Source: Ketobacter sp036337295
GTDB lineage: Bacteria > Pseudomonadota > Gammaproteobacteria > Pseudomonadales > Ketobacteraceae
DNA: 64,000 bases
Assembly (NCBI GenBank): GCA_036337295.1
Contig: JAYZEN010000007.1
Location: 310,001-374,000, forward strand
Reading direction: 5' to 3'
In this document: positions 44,686 to 53,022 of the stretch, piece by piece
Layout: each line of letters opens with the position of its first letter
How positions within the stretch are numbered: the stretch's first letter is position 1
Notes under the pieces: generated by a model
Seen by the model: only the letters and a program-made list of their open reading frames with translations
Database searches by the model: none
What the model was told of the DNA's origin: nothing
Translations under genes and position numbers: made by a program

Positions 44686-46431
44686 ATGGATAATCAGGTA
44701 CAAGCGGTGGAGACCCAAGGCGAGCCAATTGAGAGTCTGCGAATTCTGATCGCAGACGACAACGATTCCGACCGTCTGATACTGCAAACGATTGTCCGCA
44801 AGGAAGGTCACGTCGTATACACGGCGAAAGACGGGCAGGAAGCCATCGATATTTTCAAGGAGCAGTCCCCTGATATCGTGTTGCTGGACGCGCTCATGCC
44901 CAACGTGGATGGATTCGAAGCCGCGCGAACCATCAAGCAACTGGCCGGGGACAACCTGGTCCCCATCATCTTCCTGACCTCCCTGCGTGATGCAACGTCT
45001 CTGGCGGATTGTCTGGCGGCCGGGGGGCTGGATTTTTTAAGCAAACCCTACAACCGCATCATTCTCCAGGCCAAAATCAAGGCATTCGCCAGCATGCGGC
45101 GTCTGCATGAAACGGTGCAGGCCCAGCGAGACGAGATTTCCCTCCACCATGACCGACTGGTTCATGAGCAGGAAGTGGCCAAGCAGGTGTTCGATAACAT
45201 CGCGCACCCCGGCTGCATCGATGCCCCCAACATCAAATACCTGTTGTCGCCCATGGCGGTGTTCAACGGCGATCTGGTGTTGGCATCCCGTAAGCCTTCC
45301 GGCGGCATGTTCGTGTTTCTGGGAGACTTTACCGGCCATGGGTTACCGGCCGCGATTGGTGCCATGCCGGTCTCGGAAATTTTTTATGGTATGGCCCAGA
45401 AGGGATTCTCCCTGCAGGACATTCTGCGCGAAATCAATAAAAAGCTGAAACGGATATTGCCAGTTGGTGTATTCTGCTGTGCCAGCATGGTGGACGTCAG
45501 TTTTCGCAAGCATTCGGCCGAAGTGTGGGTGGGAGGGATTCCCGATGTGCTGGTCTATCGCAAGCAAACCCGCCAACTGGAAAACCTCAAATCCCGCCAT
45601 TTACCACTGGGTGTGGTGGATTCCGACCGGTTCAATACGGATACCACTCTGATCCAGCTGGAAAAGGGTGACCGGGTTATGCTCTGGTCTGACGGCATCA
45701 TCGAAGCCTGTAACCCACAACAGGAAATGTTCGGTGAAGAGCGGGTGATGGAGGTGCTGCGCAACACCGAGGATGCAGACGCCATGTTCGACAACCTGGT
45801 GGCAGCGGTGGAGCGGCATACCGGTCGTGGCGAGCAGGATGACGACTACACCATGGTGGAAGTGACTATGGTGGGCGAAGAGGAAATGGGCAATGCCCTG
45901 GGTGCGGACGGCAAGTCATACATGGCAGGGGGCCCCAAGGACTGGAGCATGACCTATGAGTTGCGCCCCCTGACCCTGAAAGAATTCAATCCGCTGCCCC
46001 TGATCACCCACCTGTTGATGGAAGTGCCGGGGTTACGTCCGCACAGTGGAAAGATTTATACTATTTTGTCAGAGTTATACTCCAATGCGTTGGAGCACGG
46101 TGTACTGAACCTGCATTCAGACCTGAAAGCCTCGGCGGACGGCTTTGCCCGTTACTACGCCGAGCGCACCCAGAAACTGAATGAGTTGTACGAGGGCTGC
46201 GTGCGTTTTCACATCGATCACCACCCTGTGAAGGATGGCGGTGTACTGACCATCGTGGTGGAAGATACCGGGCCCGGGTTTGATTTTAAGTCAAAAGAAG
46301 AAAACAGACACAAAACGGAAGGATACAGCGGTCGGGGTATTCCCCTGATCAATACCATGTGCCGGTCGGTTCGTTACCTGGGCAAGGGGAATCAGGTGGA
46401 AGTCATTTTCGATTGGCACGTTGATGTTTAG
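44686..46431 (+). CDS. hsbR: Response regulator with PP2C phosphatase and kinase domains HsbR
   Basis: This 581-residue protein has a receiver domain (about 15-135; ILIADDND, VLLDALMPNVDGF), a central SpoIIE-type PP2C phosphatase domain (about 190-395; FVFLGDFTGHGLPAAIGAM and a DDYTMVEV metal site) and a C-terminal HATPase of anti-sigma kinase type (SELYSNALEHGV, VEDTGPGF). It should phosphorylate or dephosphorylate HsbA according to phosphorelay input from HptB. The ATG at 44686 is preferred over GTG 44671. Confidence 0.88.
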   Translation: MDNQVQAVETQGEPIESLRILIADDNDSDRLILQTIVRKEGHVVYTAKDGQEAIDIFKEQSPDIVLLDALMPNVDGFEAARTIKQLAGDNLVPIIFLTSLRDATSLADCLAAGGLDFLSKPYNRIILQAKIKAFASMRRLHETVQAQRDEISLHHDRLVHEQEVAKQVFDNIAHPGCIDAPNIKYLLSPMAVFNGDLVLASRKPSGGMFVFLGDFTGHGLPAAIGAMPVSEIFYGMAQKGFSLQDILREINKKLKRILPVGVFCCASMVDVSFRKHSAEVWVGGIPDVLVYRKQTRQLENLKSRHLPLGVVDSDRFNTDTTLIQLEKGDRVMLWSDGIIEACNPQQEMFGEERVMEVLRNTEDADAMFDNLVAAVERHTGRGEQDDDYTMVEVTMVGEEEMGNALGADGKSYMAGGPKDWSMTYELRPLTLKEFNPLPLITHLLMEVPGLRPHSGKIYTILSELYSNALEHGVLNLHSDLKASADGFARYYAERTQKLNELYEGCVRFHIDHHPVKDGGVLTIVVEDTGPGFDFKSKEENRHKTEGYSGRGIPLINTMCRSVRYLGKGNQVEVIFDWHVDV

Positions 46432-46447
46432 CAATGGGAATGTGAGT

Positions 46448-46792
46448 ATGAGCAATCCAGCGGATCACCTCGATATTGGTGCGTTACAGGATCTCAAAGA
46501 GATCATGGAAAACGAATTCGAAACTCTGGTGAATACCTTCATTTCGGATTCACAGAACAAGGTGGATGAGTTGGACGCGGTCCTGCAACAACAGGACTGT
46601 GATGCGTTGCGCAAGGTGGCTCACAGCCTTAAAGGCTCATCGTCCAACGTCTGTGCGTTCCGCCTGTCGGAACTGGCCCGGCAGCTGGAAATGATGGGCA
46701 AAGAAGAAACCCTGGAGGGTGCTGACCAGGTACTGAGTGCGCTGCGGGTCGAATTCCGCGCGGTCTCCGATATTCTTTCCACCAATCTCTGA
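46448..46792 (+). CDS. hptB: Histidine phosphotransfer protein HptB
   Basis: This 114-residue single HPt domain has phospho-acceptor His59 in KVAHSLKGSSSNVCAF. It follows hsbR directly. In Pseudomonas HptB relays phosphate from several hybrid kinases to HsbR, linking motility and biofilm. No hybrid kinase is present here, so inputs must be encoded elsewhere. The start at 46448 is preferred to the TTG at 46421 inside hsbR. Confidence 0.87.
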   Translation: MSNPADHLDIGALQDLKEIMENEFETLVNTFISDSQNKVDELDAVLQQQDCDALRKVAHSLKGSSSNVCAFRLSELARQLEMMGKEETLEGADQVLSALRVEFRAVSDILSTNL

Positions 46793-46809
46793 CCGGGAGC
46801 GGTCAGAGA
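46786..46809. terminator. Bidirectional hairpin between convergent genes
   Basis: A perfect 9-base inverted repeat TCTCTGACC / GGTCAGAGA with a 6-base loop spans the hptB stop codon and the end of the leftward gene. There is no T run on either side, so it may protect 3' ends rather than terminate alone. Confidence 0.55.
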
Positions 46810-47318
46810 AATACCTTGTAGTTGTCTTCCTCGCCTTCATAGCTGGCTTCCATATGACGGGTGTGCATCAATTCCCGCAACTGGGATTCTTCCCTCTCGT
46901 CATAGGCATCCACCATCAACAGCGTATCACCTTCCTCCAGGGCATTGTGGAAGCGGGCGATGTGATGGTTATCACTGGATATCCCTATAAATCCGCCGGC
47001 CCAGGTACCAAAGAACGTGAACAGGGCACAAACGAATAAAAAGATGCCCACGCTCATGTGGGAACCCAGCTCGGTGGCGATCAGGTAGGTGGCAAACAAA
47101 ATGCCGACACCCAGCCCGGTAATCGCCCCCCAAACACCACTGTGGGGGATGTCCCGTTCATCGAAAATGTCCGCCTGATGGACATGGGCGGATTGCAGGC
47201 CAGCCTGGTCGTGGCTGAGAAAGTGTAACTGACCTTCATTGATGCCGGCATCCTGCAGGTCGTTGCTGATGGCGCGAGCGCAGTCGGTGCCGTGAAATAA
47301 GTAGTAGAGGCGTTTCAT
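46803..47318 (-). CDS. Conserved hypothetical two-helix membrane protein
   Basis: This 171-residue protein has a soluble N-terminal part (MKRLYYLFHGTDCARAISND...), two hydrophobic Gly-rich helices (about 62-83 and 88-115) and an acidic C-terminal part (GDTLLMVDAYDEREESQLREL). The layout resembles proteins in which an alpha/beta domain interrupted by a membrane hairpin senses stress, but I do not recognise the family. The ATG at 47318 has GGGGAGA about 8 bases upstream. It is convergent with hptB. Confidence 0.75.
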   Translation of the reverse strand: MKRLYYLFHGTDCARAISNDLQDAGINEGQLHFLSHDQAGLQSAHVHQADIFDERDIPHSGVWGAITGLGVGILFATYLIATELGSHMSVGIFLFVCALFTFFGTWAGGFIGISSDNHHIARFHNALEEGDTLLMVDAYDEREESQLRELMHTRHMEASYEGEEDNYKVFL

Positions 47319-47448
47319 TGTCAGGTCTCCCCGTAGGTCCTTTTACGAAAGACGCCTTTAACTATCTGACAAAAATGGTGGCCTGTGTAGTGACCATTTT
47401 TTATATGCAATGGGCGTTTATAACCTGCGGCAATATCCGACTGTGATA

Positions 47449-47916
47449 CTAACCGTGGCATTTTTTGAACTTTCGGCCACTGCCACACCAGCAGGGATCA
47501 TTACGGCCCGGGGCTCGCATCGGCGCCAGCTGGCCCGACAGATAATACCAGCGCCCCGACTCTTTCATAAAACTGGAGTTTTCCTCCAACACCGCAGGGC
47601 GGCCGGCGTCATCGTAAACGGCCCGAAACGAAACGGTGCCATGATCGTCCTCCTGGCCACCATCCGTTGCGTTCAATATCTGCAAACCCAACCAACGCTG
47701 GCGACCCACTGCCGCCTCCAGTTGGACGCGTTCATCCGGTGCCCGTTTGCTGGGGTGCAAGGTTTCAAACAGATACTGGGGAAGGCGCTTGGCGAAGGCA
47801 CTGTAGCGGGATCGCATCAACTGTTCTGCGGTGGTTGGCAGGGCGTTTCCAAGGTGGAAAGGTGCGCAGCACGTTGCGTAGGCTCGGTTGCTGCCACAGG
47901 GGCAAAGATCTGTCAT
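47449..47916 (-). CDS. YchJ-family SEC-C motif protein
   Basis: This 155-residue protein has a zinc-binding SEC-C motif at each end: CPCGSNRAYATCC (near residues 5-17) and DPCWCGSGRKFKKCHG at the C-terminus. The central part (MRSRYSAFAKRLPQYLFETLHP) is that of the YchJ/UPF0225 NTF2-like family. Function is not established. SEC-C motifs bind zinc and often protein or ribosome partners. The start at 47916 gives the expected MTDLCPCG N-terminus. Confidence 0.85.
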   Translation of the reverse strand: MTDLCPCGSNRAYATCCAPFHLGNALPTTAEQLMRSRYSAFAKRLPQYLFETLHPSKRAPDERVQLEAAVGRQRWLGLQILNATDGGQEDDHGTVSFRAVYDDAGRPAVLEENSSFMKESGRWYYLSGQLAPMRAPGRNDPCWCGSGRKFKKCHG

Positions 47917-48082
47917 GATGGGTTGGATTCCTGTTGTCCGGGCCACAGGCTAACGGGTTTTGCTGGTGACCGCCAAGTCAGTATGCGGAAATGGACGAAA
48001 TTTTGCCTGTGAGTGACACTTTTCTTATATGCACGCTAAAAAACTTGCCAAAAACTGCCGGAATCGGCAACATGCCATGCAC

Positions 48083-48102
48083 TTTCAAACTATCGTTTGA
48101 AA
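48083..48102. promoter_or_regulatory. PsrA-like operator upstream of fadBA
   Basis: The perfect palindrome TTTCAAAC-TATC-GTTTGAAA (8-base arms, 4-base spacer) fits the PsrA consensus (CAAAC-N2-4-GTTTG) used in Pseudomonas to repress fadBA and released by long-chain fatty acids. It lies 50 bases before fadB. Confidence 0.75.
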
Positions 48103-48152
48103 TCGAACGAAAACAAGTCTCTAGTCGTTAACCCAGTGCGGGAGAAACGTTG

Positions 48153-50300
48153 ATGATATACGAAGGAAAAGCCGTTACGGTCAAACCGTTGGAAAACGGC
48201 ATTGTAGAATTGAATTTCGATCTGGAAGGCGAGTCGGTTAATAAATTCAACCGCCAGACAGTCGAAGAGCTGGGTGCTGCGGCAGCGGCCATGAAGGCAG
48301 ACGGTTCCATCAAGGGCATGATCGTCACCAGTGCCAAGTCCGTGTTCATCGTGGGTGCTGATATCACTGAGTTTGGTGAACTGTTCACGTCCTCTGAAGA
48401 AGAAATTGCCGGGTGGTGTATCAAGTCCAATCAGGCTTTCAACGCCATTGAAGATCTGCCGTTTCCCACAGTAACTGCCATGAACGGTATCGCGCTGGGT
48501 GGCGGCCTGGAAATGTGCCTGGCTACGGACTTCCGTGTGATGTCCACCGCCGCCCAATGTGGTCTGCCGGAAGTGAAGCTGGGCTTGTTCCCCGGTTTTG
48601 GCGGCACAGTGCGGATGCCCCGCGTAGTGGGCGTGGACAATGCGGTGGAGTGGGTGGCCGCCGGTGGTCAACACAAGCCGGCCAAAGCGTTGAAAGACGG
48701 CGTGGTGGATGCGGTGGTTGAGCCTGACAAACTGCGCGATGCTGCGCTGTCTCTGGTGCAAGACTGCATCACCGGCAAGATCGATTACAAAGCCAAGCGC
48801 CAGGAAAAACTCGACCCTCTAAGACTGCCTCCCATGGAAAACATGATGGCGTTCCAGACCTGTTCCGCCATGGTGATGCAGCAGGCCGGTCGCAACTATC
48901 CGGCGCCGATGGCTGCGGTACAGGTGATGCAGCAGCACGCCGGCATGAGCCGTGACAAAGCACTGGAAATTGAAGCCAAAGGTTTTGCCAAAGTGGCGAC
49001 AACTTCCGTTGCCAACGCCATGATCGGGTTGTTCCTGAATGACCAGGTACTGAAGAAAGTGGCCAGCAAATGGGAAAAGCAAGCCAAGCCGGTAGGTCAG
49101 GCGGCGGTGCTGGGTGCGGGTATCATGGGTGGCGGTATTGCCTATCAGTCCGCCTCCAAAGGCACGCCCATTGTGATGAAAGACATCGCCGAAGCGGCCC
49201 TGGATCTGGGCATGTCTGAGGCCACCAAGCTGCTGGCCAAACAGGTTTCCCGCGGCAAGATCGATGCAGCCAAAATGGGTAAAGTCCTGTCAGCCATTCG
49301 TCCTACCCTGAACTACGGTGATTTCGGCGGCGTCGACATCGTGGTGGAAGCCGTGGTGGAGAACGTGAAGATCAAGCAAAGCGTGCTGGCGGATGTGGAG
49401 AAGCAAGTAAAGGATGGCACTATCCTGGCATCCAACACGTCTACCATCTCCATCACCAAATTGGCCGAAGCGTTGGAAAAGCCTGAAAACTTCGTGGGTA
49501 TGCACTTCTTCAACCCGGTGCACATGATGCCGCTGGTGGAAGTGATCCGTGGTGAGAAGTCCTCTGACGAAGCAGTGGCTACCACTGTTGCCTACGCCAA
49601 GAAAATGGGTAAAACCCCGGTGGTTGTCAACGATTGCCCCGGTTTCCTGGTAAACCGTGTGTTGTTCCCATACTTCGGCGGCTTCGGCATGATGCTGCGT
49701 GACGGTGCCGACTTCCAGAAAGTCGACAAAGTCATGGAGCGTTTCGGCTGGCCCATGGGCCCGGCTTACCTGATGGATGTGGTGGGCATCGATACCGGTG
49801 TTCACGCAGCCGAGGTCATGGCAGAAGGTTTCCCTGAGCGTATGCAGTACGACCACAAAGATGCCTCTGAAGTGATGTTCGAGAACAAACGCTTCGGTCA
49901 GAAGAACGGCGTTGGCTTCTACAAGTACGAAGTGGACAAGAAAGGCAAACCCAAGAAAGTGGTGGACCAAACCACGTACGATTTGATCAAGCCTGTAGTG
50001 GCTGCACCGAAAGAGTTTGAAGACCAGGAAATCATTGACCGCCTGATGATTCCCATGTGCTTGGAGCTGGTGCGCTGTCTGGAAGAAGACATCGTGTCTT
50101 CGGTAGCCGACGCGGATATGGCATTGATCATGGGTATCGGCTTCCCACCGTTCCGTGGTGGTGCGCTGAAATACATCGATTCCATTGGCGTGAAAGCGTT
50201 CGTTGAGCTGTGCGACAAGTACGCGGATCTGGGCCCTCTGTACACGCCCACCGCCAAGCTGCGTGACATGGCCGCCAACGGCGAATCTTTCTACAAGTAA
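48153..50300 (+). CDS. fadB: Fatty acid oxidation complex alpha subunit FadB
   Basis: This 715-residue bifunctional enzyme has an N-terminal enoyl-CoA hydratase/isomerase domain (about 1-190; FIVGADITEF, LGGGLEMCLATDFRV, PGFGGTVRMPR) and a 3-hydroxyacyl-CoA dehydrogenase domain (about 310-715; Rossmann motif VLGAGIMGGGIAY, catalytic region GMHFFNPVHMMPLVE). It catalyses the middle two steps of beta-oxidation in complex with FadA. The ATG at 48153 is preferred over the adjoining TTG. Operator at 48083. Confidence 0.97.
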   Translation: MIYEGKAVTVKPLENGIVELNFDLEGESVNKFNRQTVEELGAAAAAMKADGSIKGMIVTSAKSVFIVGADITEFGELFTSSEEEIAGWCIKSNQAFNAIEDLPFPTVTAMNGIALGGGLEMCLATDFRVMSTAAQCGLPEVKLGLFPGFGGTVRMPRVVGVDNAVEWVAAGGQHKPAKALKDGVVDAVVEPDKLRDAALSLVQDCITGKIDYKAKRQEKLDPLRLPPMENMMAFQTCSAMVMQQAGRNYPAPMAAVQVMQQHAGMSRDKALEIEAKGFAKVATTSVANAMIGLFLNDQVLKKVASKWEKQAKPVGQAAVLGAGIMGGGIAYQSASKGTPIVMKDIAEAALDLGMSEATKLLAKQVSRGKIDAAKMGKVLSAIRPTLNYGDFGGVDIVVEAVVENVKIKQSVLADVEKQVKDGTILASNTSTISITKLAEALEKPENFVGMHFFNPVHMMPLVEVIRGEKSSDEAVATTVAYAKKMGKTPVVVNDCPGFLVNRVLFPYFGGFGMMLRDGADFQKVDKVMERFGWPMGPAYLMDVVGIDTGVHAAEVMAEGFPERMQYDHKDASEVMFENKRFGQKNGVGFYKYEVDKKGKPKKVVDQTTYDLIKPVVAAPKEFEDQEIIDRLMIPMCLELVRCLEEDIVSSVADADMALIMGIGFPPFRGGALKYIDSIGVKAFVELCDKYADLGPLYTPTAKLRDMAANGESFYK

Positions 50301-50324
50301 GCGGATAGCCAAGGAGACATAGAA

Positions 50325-51500
50325 ATGAGTTTGAATCCAAGAGACGTAGTGATTGTCGACGCTGTCCGTACCCCTATGGGTAAGTCCCGTAACGGGCAGT
50401 TCCGTAACGTGCGCGCCGAAAAGCTGTCTGCTGAGCTGATTCGAGCGCTGCAAAAGCGTAATCCCAACTGGAACCCGGCGGAAACCGAAGATGTGATCTG
50501 GGGCTGTGTAAACCAGACTCTGGAACAGGGCATGAACATCGCCCGCAACATCGCCATTCTGGCGGAGTTGCCGCGCACCGTAGCCGGCCAGACCGTAAAC
50601 CGCTTGTGCGGTTCCTCCATGCAGGCGCTGCACAGCGCCGCCCAGTCCATCCAGACCGGTAACGGTGATGTGTTTGTGGTGGGCGGTGTTGAGCACATGG
50701 GTCACGTAGAAATGACCCATGGTGTAGACCTCAACCCCGAGGCCTCCAAGTACGTGGCCAAGGCCTCCAACATGATGGGCCTGACCGCGGAAATGCTGGG
50801 CCGCATGCACGGTATCTCCCGTCAGGCCATGGATGAGTTCGGGGCCCGTTCCCATCGACTGGCCTGGGAAGCTACCCAGGAAGGCCGCTGGAACAACGAG
50901 ATTGTGCCCATCGAAGGCCACAATGCCGATGGCTTCAAGGTACTGTGTGAGATCGACGAGGTGATTCGCCCGGAAACCACAGCTGAAGGTCTGGCGGGTC
51001 TGCGCCCGGTATTTGACCCCAAGAATGGTCAGGTAACGGCGGGAACCTCCTCAGCCCTGTCTGACGGCGCGTCCTCCATCCTGGTGATGTCCGCCGAGCG
51101 CGCCAAGGCCCTGGGTCTGAAACCTCGCGCCAAGATCCGCTCCATGGCCGTAGCCGGTTGTGATGCGGCGATCATGGGTTACGGCCCGGTGCCGGCCACT
51201 CAGAAGGCCCTCAAGCGGGCTGGTCTGTCCATCGACGACATCGATTACGTAGAGCTGAACGAAGCCTTTGCGGCCCAGAGCCTGCCCTGCGTAAAAGATC
51301 TCAAGTTGGCTGACAAAGTGGAAGACAAAGTGAACCTGAACGGTGGCGCCATCGCTCTGGGTCATCCTTTGGGCTGCTCCGGTGCCCGTATTGTCGGTAC
51401 TCTGTTGAACGTGATGGAGTGGAAAGACGGCAATATCGGCCTGGCCACCATGTGTATCGGTCTGGGTCAGGGTATCGCGACGGTAATCGAGCGGGTATAA
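50325..51500 (+). CDS. fadA: 3-ketoacyl-CoA thiolase FadA
   Basis: This 391-residue thiolase has the acyl-accepting Cys in NRLCGSSMQALHSAA, the C-terminal NEAFAAQSL block, the GGAIALGHPLGCSGARI signature and the final Cys in MCIGLGQG. It cleaves 3-ketoacyl-CoA to acetyl-CoA and forms the complex with FadB. It lies 24 bases after fadB with GGAGAC as SD. Confidence 0.97.
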   Translation: MSLNPRDVVIVDAVRTPMGKSRNGQFRNVRAEKLSAELIRALQKRNPNWNPAETEDVIWGCVNQTLEQGMNIARNIAILAELPRTVAGQTVNRLCGSSMQALHSAAQSIQTGNGDVFVVGGVEHMGHVEMTHGVDLNPEASKYVAKASNMMGLTAEMLGRMHGISRQAMDEFGARSHRLAWEATQEGRWNNEIVPIEGHNADGFKVLCEIDEVIRPETTAEGLAGLRPVFDPKNGQVTAGTSSALSDGASSILVMSAERAKALGLKPRAKIRSMAVAGCDAAIMGYGPVPATQKALKRAGLSIDDIDYVELNEAFAAQSLPCVKDLKLADKVEDKVNLNGGAIALGHPLGCSGARIVGTLLNVMEWKDGNIGLATMCIGLGQGIATVIERV

Positions 51501-51536
51501 CCTGCCCTCGATTGCTGGCCACCAAGCCCATTGGCA

Positions 51537-51575
51537 AGCGCCGGATACCTCCTACGGGCGGTATCCGGCGCTTTG
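51537..51575 (+). terminator. Terminator hairpin after fadA
   Basis: A 12-base perfect stem AGCGCCGGATAC / GTATCCGGCGCT with a 12-base loop is followed by TTTGTCGTTT. It closes the fadBA operon. Confidence 0.75.
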
Positions 51576-51628
51576 TCGTTTCACGGGCCGGGTAAAAACA
51601 CTATAATCGCCGATCTTTTCAGCAACCA

Positions 51629-52309
51629 ATGTGTGTCGCCATCATGAAGGGTCGTCGTTTTTCACCGCAAGAAGCCAGCCTGCTCCAGGAAATTATCCTG
51701 AACCGGCGGGATGTGCGGGGAAATCGCTTTCATCCGGACCCCCTCCCTCAAACTGCCATTCAGTGCATTCTGGAGGCGGCGGTTAACGCGCCGTCGGTGG
51801 GCTTTTCCCAGCCCTGGGAGTTTGTGCTGGTGACCGACGCCGCCCGCCGCAGAGCCATTCGAGACAGTTTTCAGCAGGAAAACAGTAAAGCAGCTGATCT
51901 TTTTTCCGGGGGGCGGGCTGAACAGTACCAGCGCATGAAGCTGGAAGGCATCGTGGAGGCCCCTCTCAATATCGCCGTATTCTATAGCCCCTCCAACGTC
52001 CCCGTACTGGGGCAGACCAGCATGGATGAGGTGGGCCGTTACAGCGTGGTGTGTGCCATCCAGAATATGTGGTTGATGGCCCGCAGCCTGAACATCGGTA
52101 TGGGCTGGGTCAGCATCCTGGATCCGATCACCATTCGTCGTATCCTGCAGATGCCAGAGGATCGTGAGCTGGTGGGGTACTTGTGTTTAGGCTACGTGGA
52201 TGAATTTTATGATGCACCGGAACTGGAGCGACTGCAATGGGAGCGCCGCCGGGCACTGCAGACGCTGGTACACAATGAAACGTACCGGCCAAAACAACAG
52301 GAAAAATAA
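51629..52309 (+). CDS. bluB: 5,6-dimethylbenzimidazole synthase BluB
   Basis: This protein of 226 residues (221 if started at ATG 51644) has the nitroreductase fold of BluB: RRDVRGNRF, AAVNAPSVGFSQPWEFVLV and GMGWVSILDP. BluB destroys FMN with oxygen to make the lower ligand of cobalamin. No other cobalamin genes lie nearby. Neither start has a strong SD. Confidence 0.9.
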   Translation: MCVAIMKGRRFSPQEASLLQEIILNRRDVRGNRFHPDPLPQTAIQCILEAAVNAPSVGFSQPWEFVLVTDAARRRAIRDSFQQENSKAADLFSGGRAEQYQRMKLEGIVEAPLNIAVFYSPSNVPVLGQTSMDEVGRYSVVCAIQNMWLMARSLNIGMGWVSILDPITIRRILQMPEDRELVGYLCLGYVDEFYDAPELERLQWERRRALQTLVHNETYRPKQQEK

Positions 52310-52325
52310 CTTACGGGAGTAAAAG

Positions 52326-52598
52326 ATGGACTGGCGTGTGTTTCTCACCATCTTTGTCAGTGTGTTCTTGGCCGAGTTGGGTGACAAAACCCAATTGGCC
52401 ACCATGTTGTTTGCCTCAGACAAAGCGGTGAGCAAATGGACGGTATTCCTGGCTTCAGCTTCCGCGCTGGTGGTGGCGGCTGCCATTGGAGTGGCCGCAG
52501 GCAGCGTGATTTCCCAGTATGTCAGCGAAAAAGTGCTGTCGATGATTGCTGGAATTGGTTTTATACTGATAGGCGCCTGGGTGCTGATTTTCAGATAA
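52326..52598 (+). CDS. Single-repeat UPF0016/GDT1-type membrane protein
   Basis: This 90-residue, three-helix membrane protein has the family signature FLAELGDKTQLATM (E-x-G-D-K-T). The UPF0016 family (TMEM165/Gdt1/MneA) exports Mn2+ or Ca2+ and normally contains two such repeats in about 190-230 residues. Here only one repeat is present, so it would need to dimerise. The next gene carries no clear partner motif except KFGDRTHLGAVLLATS, which echoes GDKTQLATMLFAS. Confidence 0.83.
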   Translation: MDWRVFLTIFVSVFLAELGDKTQLATMLFASDKAVSKWTVFLASASALVVAAAIGVAAGSVISQYVSEKVLSMIAGIGFILIGAWVLIFR

Positions 52599-52632
52599 GG
52601 TCAACACCCCCAATGGACTATGGGGAACCTGA

Positions 52633-53016
52633 ATGAACACCGAAAAAGTCATCTTCGCATTCTTTATTATCCTGGCTGCCACCCTCAACTTTGGCTTTTT
52701 CCTGGGGGAAATTCACGACGCAGACCATCACAATGTCTATGAGTTATTTGCGGCGCTGGTGATCAGCCTGATTGCCACGGTGATGAAGTTTGGCGACCGT
52801 ACTCATCTGGGTGCGGTATTGTTGGCGACCAGCCTGGTGGCAGATTTGCAACTGATCGTCGCGGCCTGCCTGTGGGCCTACGCCACCAATATTGCCGATG
52901 GGGGTATGACCGAAGATTTGATTGCCAGTGTGGTATCCATGTCCGGGGGGGCGCTCCTGGCCAACGTGATATCCGTGGTACTGCTGGTGGTGGAAACCAT
53001 CACGGTACGTCGCTAA
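52633..53016 (+). CDS. Small four-helix membrane protein (DUF6394-like)
   Basis: This 127-residue protein has four hydrophobic segments, a His/Asp-rich loop (GEIHDADHHNVYELFAAL) and a KFGDRTHLGAVLLATSLVADLQL segment resembling the GDKTQLA motif of the upstream GDT1-like protein. From memory it resembles the DUF6394 group found beside K+ channels in Marinobacter-type genomes, but I could not check. The next start is 7 bases away, so it is probably cotranscribed with the channel. Confidence 0.7.
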   Translation: MNTEKVIFAFFIILAATLNFGFFLGEIHDADHHNVYELFAALVISLIATVMKFGDRTHLGAVLLATSLVADLQLIVAACLWAYATNIADGGMTEDLIASVVSMSGGALLANVISVVLLVVETITVRR

Positions 53017-53022
53017 GCGCTT

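Noticed and set aside
49290..50921. 543-residue open reading frame on the minus strand across fadB and fadA
   Set aside because: It is a shadow of the codon bias of two clear enzymes, has a His/Gly-rich unnatural composition and no domain.
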